Source: a marine gamma proteobacterium HTCC2143 (GTDB lineage Bacteria; Pseudomonadota; Gammaproteobacteria; Pseudomonadales; Dasaniaceae). From it: a stretch of 64,000 nt of DNA. This document shows positions 1-9,358 of the stretch, in pieces. The stretch covers positions 329,113 to 393,112 of the forward strand of contig AAVT01000003.1 in NCBI GenBank assembly GCA_000169075.1, read 5' to 3'. A program made the position numbers and the translations under genes. Every line of letters begins with the position of its first letter. The first letter of the stretch is position 1. The notes below the pieces were generated by a model. It was not told where the DNA came from. It ran no database searches and saw only the letters and a program-made list of their open reading frames with translations.

Positions 1-104
1 CTCAGCACAAATACAAGCGGGCATCTCAGAGTTTTTGCCGTTACACCCTAAGCATCGTAAATGCAGTACACTTAACTCAACTAGACTATCAAAAAGGTAC
101 AATT

Positions 105-578
105 GTGAGCAATCTCAACAACTTCACTTATGACGAAATCACCATCGGCCAAACTGCTAATTTTAGCAAGACACTCACGGAGGATGATTTAATCCTATTT
201 GCCGCCGTATCAGGCGATGTCAATCCAGTCCATCTTGATCCCGACTTTGCAGCTACGACTATGTTTGGTGAACGCATTGGCCACGGAGCATGGACGGGAG
301 CGGTAATATCAGCCGCTATAGCGCTAGAATTACCCGGACCAGGAACTATTTATTTGGGACAAAGCCTGTCTTTTCGTGCCCCCGTCAAGGTGGGCGACAC
401 TATTACGGTTACCTTAGAAGTCATAGAAAAAAAGGAGGCCAAAAAATTCATCACCCTCAGTACATTGGTTGTTAACCAACATAACAAGACTGTTGCCAAA
501 GGCACTTCTGAAGTGATGGCAGGTACTGAAAAACAATCACTACCGCGCCCAGTATTACCGGCGATTAGTATCGGTTAA
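105..578 (+). CDS. MaoC-like (R)-specific enoyl-CoA hydratase
   Basis: This 157-residue single hot-dog-fold protein belongs to the MaoC/PhaJ family, which hydrates trans-2-enoyl-CoA to (R)-3-hydroxyacyl-CoA in fatty-acid or polyhydroxyalkanoate metabolism. The hydratase signature is visible around residues 32-60: a GDVNPVHLD segment with the catalytic Asp and His, then FGERIGHGAWTG. Length fits a PhaJ-type single-domain enzyme. The start is GTG at 105, preceded by AAAAAGGT about six bases upstream; no in-frame ATG fits better. The gene before it lies outside the window, so its operon partner is unknown. The true acyl-CoA substrate cannot be told from sequence. Family assignment is firm. Confidence 0.87.
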   Translation: MSNLNNFTYDEITIGQTANFSKTLTEDDLILFAAVSGDVNPVHLDPDFAATTMFGERIGHGAWTGAVISAAIALELPGPGTIYLGQSLSFRAPVKVGDTITVTLEVIEKKEAKKFITLSTLVVNQHNKTVAKGTSEVMAGTEKQSLPRPVLPAISIG

Positions 579-1011
579 ACATGCCAGCATTCAGATGGAG
601 AGCTTAGCACTAGCCATTTTTCGAAAGTTCGTAGCAACTCCCAGTCTGGCTAATAATTAAGCGATGAGTCGATCATCACCAAGAACTCAGTGTCAAAACG
701 ATTGCTGAACGAAATAAGCGCGGATAAGTAAAAGCGAATACGCCGCCGTCATTAGGTCACACGATATATCAAGGCTCGGCATTATTGTATGGCGGTGATA
801 CCATGGTTGTTATTGGTTCCGAATTGGCGGCAAGTGGTCGCTATAACAGCACCAACAGAGGCCACCGCTACCTGCATTGACAAAGGGCGGAGCCTAAACG
901 ACCTCAACGCACCTACCTTTTGAATTAATTGGCTGAGTAGAACTCCGCTAGCTGTATCAGACTGCCTATGACGGCCATAACCCTGCAACTTATAACGCGA
1001 TTGTTACTACC
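579..1011. other. Intergenic stretch without a supported gene
   Basis: About 430 bases between the MaoC gene and mnmC. Only short open frames without family resemblance or good ribosome-binding sites occur. It presumably contains the mnmC promoter, but I cannot place one with confidence and I see no clear terminator hairpin. Confidence 0.5.
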
Positions 1012-3105
1012 ATGTCCGAACTCAATCTAGGAGAACAATCACCCTACCGGCTCGATACCGCGAAACTTCAGTGGCTCGATGGCGATATTCCCACTGCCAG
1101 CCAGTTTGATGACATCTATTACTCCGGCCTTAGCGGTCTAGATGAATCGCGCTATGTCTTTTTACAGCACAATCAATTAGCGCAGCGTTGGCAGCAGCTG
1201 GAAACCGGTAGCCGTTTTACCATTGTGGAAACAGGTTTTGGAACCGGTCTCAATTTTCTCGCTGCCTGGCAACTATGGCAGCAGCAAGCGCCGGTCGGCG
1301 CCAAGCTACACTTCATCTCTGTAGAAAAACATCCTTTAAAACGAGAAGAATTATGTCGCGCATTGTCCATCTGGCCCGAGCTGCAGGTAATGGCCGACCA
1401 GCTAATTGACCAATATCCGGTACTCATCCCCGGACAACATTATCTCAATTTTGAAAACGGCTCAGTCAATCTGACCTTAGTGCTGGGCGACGCCAAAACC
1501 AGCCTTGAACAATTACGCGACAGCGACCATCCTCAATGGCAACACCGCCAGTCCTTTCAGATAGATGCCTGGTTTTTGGATGGGTTTGCACCCTCAAAAA
1601 ACCCTGATTTATGGAATGACGGTATATACGCATTACTCTCTGATTTAAGCTGTGAGCAAACCACCTTCTCCACCTTTACCGCCGTCGGCTCAGTGCGCAG
1701 GGCACTGACTGATTACGGCTTTAACATAGAGAAAGTCAAAGGGTTCGGAAAGAAACGAGAGATGATGAAAGGGGTCTTTACCCATCAAAAAAAAGTCCCT
1801 GACAATAAACAACGACAGGCTATTGCCGGAATAAAAGCCCCCTGGTATGTCAATAGCAATGGTAGCAACCAGATATCTGTCGATAGACATATTGCGATTA
1901 TCGGAGGCGGTCTTGCGGGAGTCACCAGTGCCTATGCAATGGCGCAACGGGGCTGGCAGGTAACACTCGTCGAGCGTCAGCAAGCATTAGCCGAGGGTGC
2001 ATCTGGTAACTCACAAGGCATGTTGTACACCAAATTATCACCAAAAACAGGCACATTGAATCAGTTTACGATGGCGAGTTATTTATATGCTCTGCGGTAC
2101 TACCGGCGATGGCAACACAAAGAAGCCGTTCCCAATGACCAGCTCGCTTTTTGCGGATTATTGCAATTGGCCATTAGTGATAAAGAACGACAGCTTATTT
2201 CCCAACTGCAGCATGCTTTCGGCGGTCAACCCGATCTCGTCCAATGTTTATCACAGCAGCAAGCCAGCGAAATTGCAGGCGTGGATGTAGGCAATCCTGG
2301 GTGGTTTTTCCCCGGAGCTGGATGGTTATCTCCAGCCTACTTGTGTCAATCACTGGCGGCACACCCTGGCATTGATATCGTCCGTCATACTGAAGTACTC
2401 GATATCGAATTGTCTGGCAGCAAGTGGCAGCTCAGCGGAGCTGCAAATCAGTCCGTGGCCTCAGCCGATGCCATTATTATTGCCAATGGCCGAGATGCCG
2501 TTCAGTTCCAACAAACAGCCCACCTCCCGGTCAAAACTATTCGCGGGCAAGTGACTCTGCTCAATTCAAGCTATACTCACAGCGATCTCAACACCATCAT
2601 CTGTCATGAAGGTTATATCACCCCGGCAAGTAATGGCCGGCATAGCCTTGGAGCCACCTTTGACAATGGTGATACCGATCTTTCATTGAGAACCTTTGAT
2701 CATCAACGCAATCTCACCAGTCTCGAAGGTGCAGTCCCGAAGTTATTCAAACAGCCAATCTCTAGCATTGATATGTCGACACTAGGGGGACGCGCAGGAT
2801 TACGTTGCACCAGTCCAGATTACCTGCCTCTGGTCGGACCCGCTCATAACTACTCCCAATTCATCGATAACTATGGCGTACTCAGGAAAAACGCACATCA
2901 AAATATCGCTACACCCGGCTGTTATCATCCCAACCTCTATCTAAATATCGCTCATGGTTCCCGTGGAATTACTTCTACCCCTCTGTGCAGCGAACTACTC
3001 GCATCGCTAATTTGCGGCGAGCCTCACCCGCTGCCGAGACATCTAATCACCGCACTAAATCCTGCAAGGTTTACTATTCGCGATCTGGTACGCAACAAAA
3101 TTTAG
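1012..3105 (+). CDS. mnmC: Bifunctional tRNA wobble-uridine enzyme MnmC
   Basis: A 697-residue fusion that finishes the mnm5s2U modification at tRNA position 34. The N-terminal methyltransferase (about residues 1-245) shows the SAM-binding segment VETGFGTGLNFL and the WFLDGFAPSKNPDLW catalytic region. The C-terminal part (about 285-690) is a DAO-type FAD oxidoreductase beginning with the dinucleotide-binding motif IAIIGGGLAGVTSAYA, which removes the carboxymethyl group of cmnm5U before methylation. Length is close to the usual 660-690 residues, and both domains look intact. The ATG lacks a strong ribosome-binding site. Identification is firm. Confidence 0.96.
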   Translation: MSELNLGEQSPYRLDTAKLQWLDGDIPTASQFDDIYYSGLSGLDESRYVFLQHNQLAQRWQQLETGSRFTIVETGFGTGLNFLAAWQLWQQQAPVGAKLHFISVEKHPLKREELCRALSIWPELQVMADQLIDQYPVLIPGQHYLNFENGSVNLTLVLGDAKTSLEQLRDSDHPQWQHRQSFQIDAWFLDGFAPSKNPDLWNDGIYALLSDLSCEQTTFSTFTAVGSVRRALTDYGFNIEKVKGFGKKREMMKGVFTHQKKVPDNKQRQAIAGIKAPWYVNSNGSNQISVDRHIAIIGGGLAGVTSAYAMAQRGWQVTLVERQQALAEGASGNSQGMLYTKLSPKTGTLNQFTMASYLYALRYYRRWQHKEAVPNDQLAFCGLLQLAISDKERQLISQLQHAFGGQPDLVQCLSQQQASEIAGVDVGNPGWFFPGAGWLSPAYLCQSLAAHPGIDIVRHTEVLDIELSGSKWQLSGAANQSVASADAIIIANGRDAVQFQQTAHLPVKTIRGQVTLLNSSYTHSDLNTIICHEGYITPASNGRHSLGATFDNGDTDLSLRTFDHQRNLTSLEGAVPKLFKQPISSIDMSTLGGRAGLRCTSPDYLPLVGPAHNYSQFIDNYGVLRKNAHQNIATPGCYHPNLYLNIAHGSRGITSTPLCSELLASLICGEPHPLPRHLITALNPARFTIRDLVRNKI

Positions 3106-3181
3106 ATAAGCGCCCTATTTCACGGTACGATGGGACGAAAGTTGCTCCCCTAACTGATAAAAAATTGAGGAGGTTACACCG

Positions 3182-3484
3182 TTGACATCACCTAATGTCC
3201 CGACGGCATTCCCCAGTGGAATGGGCAGTATCCACAACTACTATGAAGGACTAGTTTTCGCCGCCATTAGAATGAAGCTACCCACACAGTATCGCAGCAC
3301 GGCTTATATTGCAGATATTGCCTGTGTTGCACTCAACGAGCTGCCCTCTCGATATATCCGTCACGAAGTCGACATGTCATTCTATTTAACCTCACAGGAA
3401 CGGCATATAATGTCCAAGACCGTTGAACGCGCAGTCAGCAAAGCCATCGTTTATATCAACAACAACAATCAGAACTACGATTAA
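3182..3484 (+). CDS. ComFB-family small protein
   Basis: A 100-residue protein with the compact ComFB fold signature: NYYEGLVFAAI near residue 20 and the conserved DIACVALNELPSRYIRHEVD block near residues 48-66. ComFB is named from the Bacillus competence locus. Members in cyanobacteria have been reported as cyclic-di-nucleotide receptors, so a c-di-GMP-binding role is possible but inferred. The start is TTG at 3182, supported by a strong GAGGAGG site at about 3166-3172 and by no better ATG. Its stop overlaps the next start by one base (TAATG), so it is translationally coupled to the cyclotransferase gene. Confidence 0.72.
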   Translation: MTSPNVPTAFPSGMGSIHNYYEGLVFAAIRMKLPTQYRSTAYIADIACVALNELPSRYIRHEVDMSFYLTSQERHIMSKTVERAVSKAIVYINNNNQNYD

Positions 3485-4263
3485 TGCGGTACTTATTACT
3501 CATTATTCTGCTGAGTTGCCTATCATCGGTTTCATTGGCCAACCCACTGATCAGGAAAAGTTCGGTTGTTGAATACCAGTATCACATCGTAGCAAGTTAC
3601 CCGCACTCTACCGAAATTTTCACCCAAGGCCTCGAATATCGTCGGGGTTTACTCTATGAAAGTGCTGGCCAGCGCAGCCAGTCACGGGTAACCAAACGTT
3701 CGCTCAACGCCGCAAAACCGATAAAAACAACGCCTCTTTTGCAGCGCTACTTCGGCGAAGGACTAAGCTTGTTGAACAACCAACTCTTTCAGCTGACATG
3801 GCAATCTGGTCGCGGTTTTATTTACCACCCCGACACCCTGAAAAAAATCGGTGATTTTCCCATCGACGGTGAAGGCTGGGGACTGACCAATGATGGACAA
3901 AACCTCATCGTCAGCAATGGCAGCTCTCAAATCTCATTCGTCGACCCAGAAAAATTCTCCATTGTTCGAACACTACATGTGACTATCGACGGCATTCCAG
4001 TGCCTAAAATCAACGAACTGGAATGGGTGGATGGGGTTATCTATGCCAACATCTGGCAAAGCGACTGGATTGTCATGATAGACTCGCAAAGCGGCGATGT
4101 GGTTGGCAAAGTTTTTTTAAAAAACCTGCTCCCGGACGAACTAAAGTCTTACAAAACAGATGTCTTAAATGGCATCGCTTTTGACCACCAAGAACAACGA
4201 TTACTCGTGACAGGTAAATACTGGCCGCGTATTTATCATATCGAGCTGACAGCTATTAAATAA
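3484..4263 (+). CDS. Secreted glutaminyl-peptide cyclotransferase
   Basis: A 259-residue protein of the beta-propeller glutamine cyclotransferase family, which converts N-terminal glutamine of peptides to pyroglutamate. An N-terminal signal peptide (MRYLLLIILLSCLSSVSLA, cleavage probably before NPL) places it in the periplasm. Family landmarks include FTQGLEYRRGLLYESAG, GEGLSLLNNQLFQLTW, GEGWGLTNDG, a segment around LEWVDGVIYANIWQSDWI, and LNGIAFD near the C-terminus. Its ATG overlaps the stop of the ComFB-type gene. A large inverted repeat follows the stop. The physiological substrate is unknown. Family call is firm. Confidence 0.87.
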   Translation: MRYLLLIILLSCLSSVSLANPLIRKSSVVEYQYHIVASYPHSTEIFTQGLEYRRGLLYESAGQRSQSRVTKRSLNAAKPIKTTPLLQRYFGEGLSLLNNQLFQLTWQSGRGFIYHPDTLKKIGDFPIDGEGWGLTNDGQNLIVSNGSSQISFVDPEKFSIVRTLHVTIDGIPVPKINELEWVDGVIYANIWQSDWIVMIDSQSGDVVGKVFLKNLLPDELKSYKTDVLNGIAFDHQEQRLLVTGKYWPRIYHIELTAIK

Positions 4264-4300
4264 CCCTCTGGCAATAACCTTTAAGGTTTACGCCAGAGGG
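4264..4300 (+). terminator. Long inverted repeat after the cyclotransferase gene
   Basis: A perfect nine-base stem, CCCTCTGGC at 4264-4272 paired with GCCAGAGGG at 4292-4300, starts on the base after the stop codon. The loop contains a second short stem (AACC/GGTT). No T-run follows, so intrinsic termination is not certain; it could also stabilise the 3' end of the mRNA. Confidence 0.5.
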
Positions 4301-4395
4301 AAAACACTTCTGATCAATTGTTTGAAAGTCCCGCGGATCGAGCTATAGTTAAGCCGCAATTTACCGACAATAATTACTTTTTCTAGGAAACAACT

Positions 4396-6339
4396 ATGCG
4401 CTTACCTGTCATTGTGGGCATGGGTGGAGTTAACGCTGCCGGCCGAACCTCCGGCTTTCAGAGCTTTCGCCGCATGATCATCGACGTATTACCCGACCAC
4501 GAACGCACAGACACCCTGCTTGGGCTTGCCGTTATGATGGGGCTGGTTACAGCCGAAGGCGGGGATGTAGGGAAAAGTTACTACCGCGATGCGGCAGCCG
4601 GGGAAGCGGGCAAACTTCTGACGGCAAGCGAAGTCGCTGAGCAATATGGTCAACGCGTCATCGATGGCACGCTGGTGCGCCGCGTCGAATCCAGTTATTT
4701 TGATGTGGACGCCCTACGCTGGCAGTCGAACGGCACTTTAAAACCAGATCCAAACCAGCATACCGGAGAGATACAGTTTGTCCTTGCAACAAATCAGCTG
4801 CCGAAAGAGCTACCTGACAATTGGTCGCTTCAGCCTCAGGATGACAAACATGTGCTGGTAACGGTTGCCGGCGACCTCAACGTAAAGATCGACAATTTCC
4901 GCGATTTTCCATTTAAAGCCGCAGGACAGCTTCCTAGCGGATTTAATATGAGCGAACTGTACAACTCTAGGTTCCAGCCTCGCGGCCTGCAAATGGCACT
5001 GTTTGGTGCCACTGATGCGTTGCGTTCGATGGGCATTGAATGGGATACCGTGCTGAAACATATTCAGCCGGATCAAGTCGGTGTTTATTCAAGCAGCGGC
5101 TTTGGGCAAATGGACGCCAACGCCTACGGCGGCATGCATCAGGCTCGGATGAAAGGCGAACGTGTCACGACGAAATCACTCGCGATGGGCATTAATTCTA
5201 TGCCGACAGATTTTATCAATGCCTATGTACTTGCCAATGTGGGTATAGCCAGCAGCTCAGTCGCTGCCTGCGCAACATTTCTATCAAATCTGCGTCATGC
5301 CATTTCAGATTTACAGACGGGCAAAATCAGAGTGGCTATGGTGGGCAACAGTGAAGCACCTATAGGACCAGAACTGATGGACGGCTTTGGCACGATGGGT
5401 GCACTGGCTACTGATGACAATATGGTCAAAACCTATGGCGACACGGTCGTAGATCATCGCCGCGCCAGCCGTCCCTTTGGCAACAACTGTGGCTTTACCA
5501 TTGGCGAAGCCAGCCAGTACTTCATGTTGATGGACGACGAGCTCGCACTTGAATTGGGCGCCCCTTGTCTCGGCTCTATCACTGATGTTTTTATCGACGC
5601 TGACGGCGTTAAAAAATCGATTACGGCACCTGGCCCAGGCAATCACATTACTATGGCCAAGGCAGCCGCGGCAGCTACGGCAGTAGCCGGTGGTCAGGCG
5701 CTGCGTGAAAAAAGTTTTGTCCTCGCCCACGGCTCAAGTACGCCACAAAACCGCATCACTGAATCTCAAATTCTTGACCAGGTTGCGGAGGCATTTGATA
5801 TTAGCGACTGGCCTGTTTTAGCGGTAAAAGCTTATGTGGGACACACCATCGCACCTGCCGGCGGCGATCAACTGGCCGCCGCTCTTGGCACCTTCCAGTA
5901 TGGCATTTTACCCGGCATCCAGACCATTGATGCCGTTGCTGATGATGTTCACCAGCAGCGTCTGAAAATGGGTCCCGAACATCAGCAAATCAATCCAGAC
6001 AATCTCGAGATTGCGATTTTAAACTCTAAAGGTTTTGGCGGTAACAACGCTTCAGCCGTCGTACTATCGCCAATGCGCACTGAAAGCATGCTGACAAAGC
6101 GGCATGGCGAACAGGCGATGAGTGTTTATCGACAGAAACGCGAAAATAGTCTTGCCGCAGCAGATGACTATTTCCATCGCGCTGACAATGGCGACTACGC
6201 GCCTATCTATCGCTTTGGTGAAGGATTAATTGCCGACGAGGATATCTCTATGAATCAGCAAACTTTAACTATTAAGGGGCTCGCTAATTCCATCCAATTA
6301 CCGCAAACAAATCACTATGCCGATATGACCGACAATTAG
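4396..6339 (+). CDS. fabY: Beta-ketoacyl-ACP synthase FabY
   Basis: A 647-residue condensing enzyme resembling the FabY class known from Pseudomonas, which starts fatty-acid synthesis from acetyl-CoA and malonyl-ACP in place of FabH. It is longer than FabB/FabF (about 400 residues) and has the thiolase fold with Cys292 in SSVAACATFLSNL, the first active-site His in VLAHGSSTPQNRI and the second in VKAYVGHTIAPAGGDQLAA, so the Cys-His-His triad is intact. Glycine-rich GFGGNNASAVVLSP closes the fold. AGGA lies about eight bases before the ATG. It is separated from neighbours by hairpins and is probably monocistronic. Whether the genome also has FabH cannot be judged here. Confidence 0.88.
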   Translation: MRLPVIVGMGGVNAAGRTSGFQSFRRMIIDVLPDHERTDTLLGLAVMMGLVTAEGGDVGKSYYRDAAAGEAGKLLTASEVAEQYGQRVIDGTLVRRVESSYFDVDALRWQSNGTLKPDPNQHTGEIQFVLATNQLPKELPDNWSLQPQDDKHVLVTVAGDLNVKIDNFRDFPFKAAGQLPSGFNMSELYNSRFQPRGLQMALFGATDALRSMGIEWDTVLKHIQPDQVGVYSSSGFGQMDANAYGGMHQARMKGERVTTKSLAMGINSMPTDFINAYVLANVGIASSSVAACATFLSNLRHAISDLQTGKIRVAMVGNSEAPIGPELMDGFGTMGALATDDNMVKTYGDTVVDHRRASRPFGNNCGFTIGEASQYFMLMDDELALELGAPCLGSITDVFIDADGVKKSITAPGPGNHITMAKAAAAATAVAGGQALREKSFVLAHGSSTPQNRITESQILDQVAEAFDISDWPVLAVKAYVGHTIAPAGGDQLAAALGTFQYGILPGIQTIDAVADDVHQQRLKMGPEHQQINPDNLEIAILNSKGFGGNNASAVVLSPMRTESMLTKRHGEQAMSVYRQKRENSLAAADDYFHRADNGDYAPIYRFGEGLIADEDISMNQQTLTIKGLANSIQLPQTNHYADMTDN

Positions 6340-6371
6340 TTAAACCACTCTATCAGGGTGCTTAGATTAGC

Positions 6372-6393
6372 TCAGGGGCAAAAAAGCCCCTGA
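6372..6393. terminator. Hairpin between the convergent fabY and trhO genes
   Basis: A perfect eight-base stem, TCAGGGGC and GCCCCTGA, around an A6 loop, lies between the 3' ends of two convergent genes. It reads as a stable hairpin on both strands. No T-run follows on either strand, so it is only a candidate bidirectional terminator. Confidence 0.5.
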
Positions 6394-6455
6394 AAAGCCA
6401 GCAGTTGTACAGCGGTGAGCGGTGGTATCGCCAACAACACTGCCTGCTGCTGGAC

Positions 6456-7466
6456 TTAATCTTGCGGTTTTAACGCTTTCAACCGCCGAGCCTTTTCTTC
6501 GCGTTTTTCATACAGCTGTTCAACCACCTCAGAACCCATGTGGAACTCTCCTCGCCGGTCAGCCAACTGCATTTGTTTTTCTCGTTCAGCGAAACGCTGC
6601 TTTTGTTGCTGAGTCAGCTTTTCGTAACACCGCGGGCAACTGACCCCTTTTTCATAGTTGTCACTGGCTTTGTCGTCGTCAGTAATGGGCAGTCGACAGG
6701 CATGACATTGATCATAGTGCCCTTTTTGTAATTGATGATCGACAGTGACTCGGTCATCAAACACAAAGCACTCACCCTGCCACAACGTCTCCTCTGCTGG
6801 CACCTCGTGCAGATACTTCAATACTCCACCTTTTAAATGATAGACCTCGTTAAATCCCTGCTCTTTCAGATACGCGGTCGACTTCTCACAACGTATCCCG
6901 CCGGTACAAAACATCGCTACCTTTTTATGTTGCTGTGGGTCGAGATTGTCTTTCACATATTGCGGGAAATCGCGAAAGGTCTCTGTATTGGGGTTAATCG
7001 CGCCTCGAAATGTACCCACCTGAACTTCATAATCATTCCGGGTATCGACTAGTAAAACCTCTGGATCACTAATTAGCGCATTCCAGTCCTTCGGCTCCAC
7101 ATAGGTGCCTACGACTTCTCTGGGATCAATACCCTCCACACCCATCGTCACAATTTCTTTCTTTAATTTAACTTTAGCGCGCAAAAATGGCCGTTTATTA
7201 GTATACGACTCTTTACAATCGATGTTAGACAGACATGGATCCTGCTGCAGCCATGCTAGTAAACTGTCGATGCTTTCGCGGGATCCGGCAACGGTGCCGT
7301 TAATACCTTCACCGGCCAGCAGCAAGGTGCCCAATACATTCAGTGATTTCATTAACGCCATCAAGGGCGTTCTTAGCGATTCATAGTGGTCGAGGGTGAC
7401 AAATTTATACAGGGCGCAAACCACGTATTCTTGTGGCGGCTTAGGCGGTTCTTTGTGCTCTAACAT
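6456..7466 (-). CDS. trhO: tRNA uridine 5-hydroxylase TrhO
   Basis: A 336-residue rhodanese-domain protein of the YceA/TrhO family, which uses oxygen to hydroxylate U34 of tRNAs toward ho5U and later cmo5U or mcmo5U. The N-terminal acylphosphatase-like region contains [14 protein letters not shown]. The central rhodanese domain carries the catalytic cysteine in [18 protein letters not shown] cysteine-rich C-terminal zinc-ribbon-like stretch (CHACRLP and CPRCYEKL) follows, then a charged tail. GAGGAG precedes the ATG by about seven bases. With mnmC it is the second wobble-uridine modification enzyme nearby. Full length; confident call. Confidence 0.93.
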   Translation of the reverse strand: MLEHKEPPKPPQEYVVCALYKFVTLDHYESLRTPLMALMKSLNVLGTLLLAGEGINGTVAGSRESIDSLLAWLQQDPCLSNIDCKESYTNKRPFLRAKVKLKKEIVTMGVEGIDPREVVGTYVEPKDWNALISDPEVLLVDTRNDYEVQVGTFRGAINPNTETFRDFPQYVKDNLDPQQHKKVAMFCTGGIRCEKSTAYLKEQGFNEVYHLKGGVLKYLHEVPAEETLWQGECFVFDDRVTVDHQLQKGHYDQCHACRLPITDDDKASDNYEKGVSCPRCYEKLTQQQKQRFAEREKQMQLADRRGEFHMGSEVVEQLYEKREEKARRLKALKPQD

Positions 7467-7696
7467 GGTATTCTCCTCAGCTATCCGGAACGTAAATCCG
7501 GTGCGTCAACTCTGCGAGATTATAGGTAATTGAGCCGAGGATGTCTCGTATCAACTACAATCATAAATATTGGCTGAGTAACCCTATAAGACTGACACTG
7601 AAACGTAACAATTTATATCGATACTCCATCAGCACTACACAAGCGTTAGCTAGCACTACGCCAGCTATTTAGTCACCACAACATCGAGAATTTGAA

Positions 7697-8173
7697 TTGG
7701 AAACATTAAATGCATTTGGCGATATAGGGAATATCGTACAACTGGCTGTCGCGCCAGTTTTCCTGCTAACCGGTATTGCTGCGTTCCTCGGCGTTCTGTC
7801 CAATCGACTGGGTAGAATCACTGACCGCGCCCGTGTTCTCGAACGCCGCCGGGCTAACATCTCCGGAGATCGCTATACGCTCATTGAAAAAGAACTCACC
7901 TCGCTTTGGCGGCGAATCAGCATGATTAACAAAGCTATTCGCCTGTGCACTTCCAGCGCATTGTTGGTTTGTCTGGTGGTGGTCATGCTTTTCGTGGGAG
8001 GGCTATCTCCCTTCGACTTGTCGGTATTGGTAGCGGTCTTTTTTATTACCGCAATGATTGCCCTCATTATTGGCCTGATCTATTTTTTACGTGAAGTCAC
8101 CAAGGCAACGCGCAGTTCTCAGATAGGTATGGAGATAGCTGTCGATGATATACATCTGGAGAAAAAAGACTAG
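7697..8173 (+). CDS. DUF2721 family membrane protein
   Basis: A 158-residue protein matching the DUF2721 pattern: an N-terminal hydrophobic segment (about residues 12-35, IVQLAVAPVFLLTGIAAFLG) followed by the conserved NRLGRITDRARVLE, then two further membrane segments (about 83-103 and 109-131). It is an inner-membrane protein of unknown function. The start is TTG at 7697 with weak upstream ribosome-binding potential; no in-frame ATG lies early enough to preserve the first conserved segment. It converges with the minus-strand DUF2970 gene. Confidence 0.8.
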   Translation: METLNAFGDIGNIVQLAVAPVFLLTGIAAFLGVLSNRLGRITDRARVLERRRANISGDRYTLIEKELTSLWRRISMINKAIRLCTSSALLVCLVVVMLFVGGLSPFDLSVLVAVFFITAMIALIIGLIYFLREVTKATRSSQIGMEIAVDDIHLEKKD

Positions 8174-8192
8174 ATTTACAGGTTATTCACAG

Positions 8193-8423
8193 CTAACTGA
8201 TGCTATTAGCTAACATTACTAGCAAGACTAAAACAACGAAAAAATATATCAGCGCCACGATAAAAACATGCAGACCATTAGCCCGCCGAAAATCATTCTC
8301 TCGACTGGCTTTTGCTCTCACACCGATATGAGATGACAACACCACGATGATTGTCTGCCAAAGCGACAGGCTTTCCTCACCTTCATCCGGCCGCTCAAAA
8401 TATCGGGGCTTTTTTTCCTTCAT
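8193..8423 (-). CDS. DUF2970 small membrane protein
   Basis: A 76-residue protein with a soluble N-terminal half and a single C-terminal membrane anchor (about residues 51-73, VFIVALIYFFVVLVLLVML). The segment WQTIIVVLSSHIGVRAKASRENDF fits the DUF2970 family, widespread in proteobacteria and of unknown function; its motif ends in a basic stretch before the membrane helix. I start it at ATG 8423 rather than the TTG one codon earlier. It follows the 136-residue gene on the same strand. Confidence 0.7.
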   Translation of the reverse strand: MKEKKPRYFERPDEGEESLSLWQTIIVVLSSHIGVRAKASRENDFRRANGLHVFIVALIYFFVVLVLLVMLANSIS

Positions 8424-8471
8424 CAAAATCTCTCTTCAGCAGCTTTATCAAGCTGTCGCTGAAACGCTAAT

Positions 8472-8882
8472 CTATTCCTCGCCGTCATCCATCTTGATGA
8501 ACAACGTTGATAGGATTTCATCCACCGCGCTGTCGTCCATGCCCGCATTCTCCAGGTCACAACTGTAGGTAATCAGCAGCAGTAAATCATCACCCCTCAA
8601 ATACCACTCTCGTAGGGCATCTCCGTCATCCTGATAGCTATAATAGTAACCATTCAATCCGAACAATTTAACCACCTGCCCGTGACCAAACTGCGACTCA
8701 ATATCTTCGGTATACAACCGCAACTCACTGTCATCTACCGGACCGTTTTCCTTCTGTAACGTTGTAATCGCAATTTCCCCGACTCCATCTTCGTCACTGA
8801 TGAGAATAGTCTCGTCGTCTTGCTCAGCCTCCCATTCATCCGGCAGTTCGATAATCCACCACTGACTCTCAACTGCTCTCAT
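8472..8882 (-). CDS. Acidic cytosolic protein, possibly DUF3805-like
   Basis: A 136-residue, strongly acidic protein without signal peptide or membrane segment. The pattern WWIIELPDEWEAEQDD, then DEDGVGEIAITT, then REWYLRGDDLLLLITYSCD resembles small uncharacterised proteins sometimes labelled DUF3805; that label is recalled and not verified. The start is secure: GAGGAG lies eight bases before the ATG. It sits 14 bases downstream of rimI on the same strand, so it is probably the distal gene of a leuA-holD-like-rimI transcript. No function can be assigned. Confidence 0.75.
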   Translation of the reverse strand: MRAVESQWWIIELPDEWEAEQDDETILISDEDGVGEIAITTLQKENGPVDDSELRLYTEDIESQFGHGQVVKLFGLNGYYYSYQDDGDALREWYLRGDDLLLLITYSCDLENAGMDDSAVDEILSTLFIKMDDGEE

Positions 8883-8896
8883 TGTCGAACTCCTCT

Positions 8897-9358
8897 TTAA
8901 GCGATTGCGATGGGTGACTTAGAAAAATCTTTACACATCACCAGCGCCGTTTCCCGACCGCTATTGGCGGGATAGTAATTTTTTCGCTCTCCGATACTGG
9001 TGAAGCCCAGCGAATAGTAAAGAGCCTGTGCTGCTCTGTTGGAGAGCCTTACTTCCAAAAAGCATTTGATAATGCCCTGTTTCTTTTGATTATCTAGGCC
9101 CTGTTGCAATATTTTTCGTCCTAGTCGCTGGCCCTGCATCACCGGACTTATCGCAATGTTAAGCAATGTCGATTCATCTAGCACACTGGAGAAAATGGAA
9201 AACCCACAAACTTGTTCATCGATCACCAATACCGAGCAGTTATCTTTTCCGGCCAAACTTTCTGCAAATTGGCTGTGAGGCCAGGGAAATGCGGCCACGG
9301 ATTTCTCAATACCAGCGACCACTGACAGGTCCTGAACCCGCATTTCTCGCAAATGCAT
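8897..9358 (-). CDS. rimI: Ribosomal protein S18 alanine N-acetyltransferase
   Basis: A 153-residue GNAT acetyltransferase. The acetyl-CoA-binding motif is NIAISPVMQGQRLGRKIL (about residues 69-86), followed by CFLEVRLSNRAAQALYYSLGF, which is characteristic of RimI, and a C-terminal ERKNYYP segment. RimI acetylates the N-terminal alanine of ribosomal protein S18. The ATG overlaps the TAA of the upstream gene by one base (TAATG), so it is translationally coupled. In enterobacteria rimI follows holD, and the same order is seen here. Confidence 0.9.
   Translation of the reverse strand: MHLREMRVQDLSVVAGIEKSVAAFPWPHSQFAESLAGKDNCSVLVIDEQVCGFSIFSSVLDESTLLNIAISPVMQGQRLGRKILQQGLDNQKKQGIIKCFLEVRLSNRAAQALYYSLGFTSIGERKNYYPANSGRETALVMCKDFSKSPIAIA

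Noticed and set aside
5311..5730. 139-codon frame opposite fabY
   Set aside because: Antisense shadow, cysteine-rich random-looking composition.
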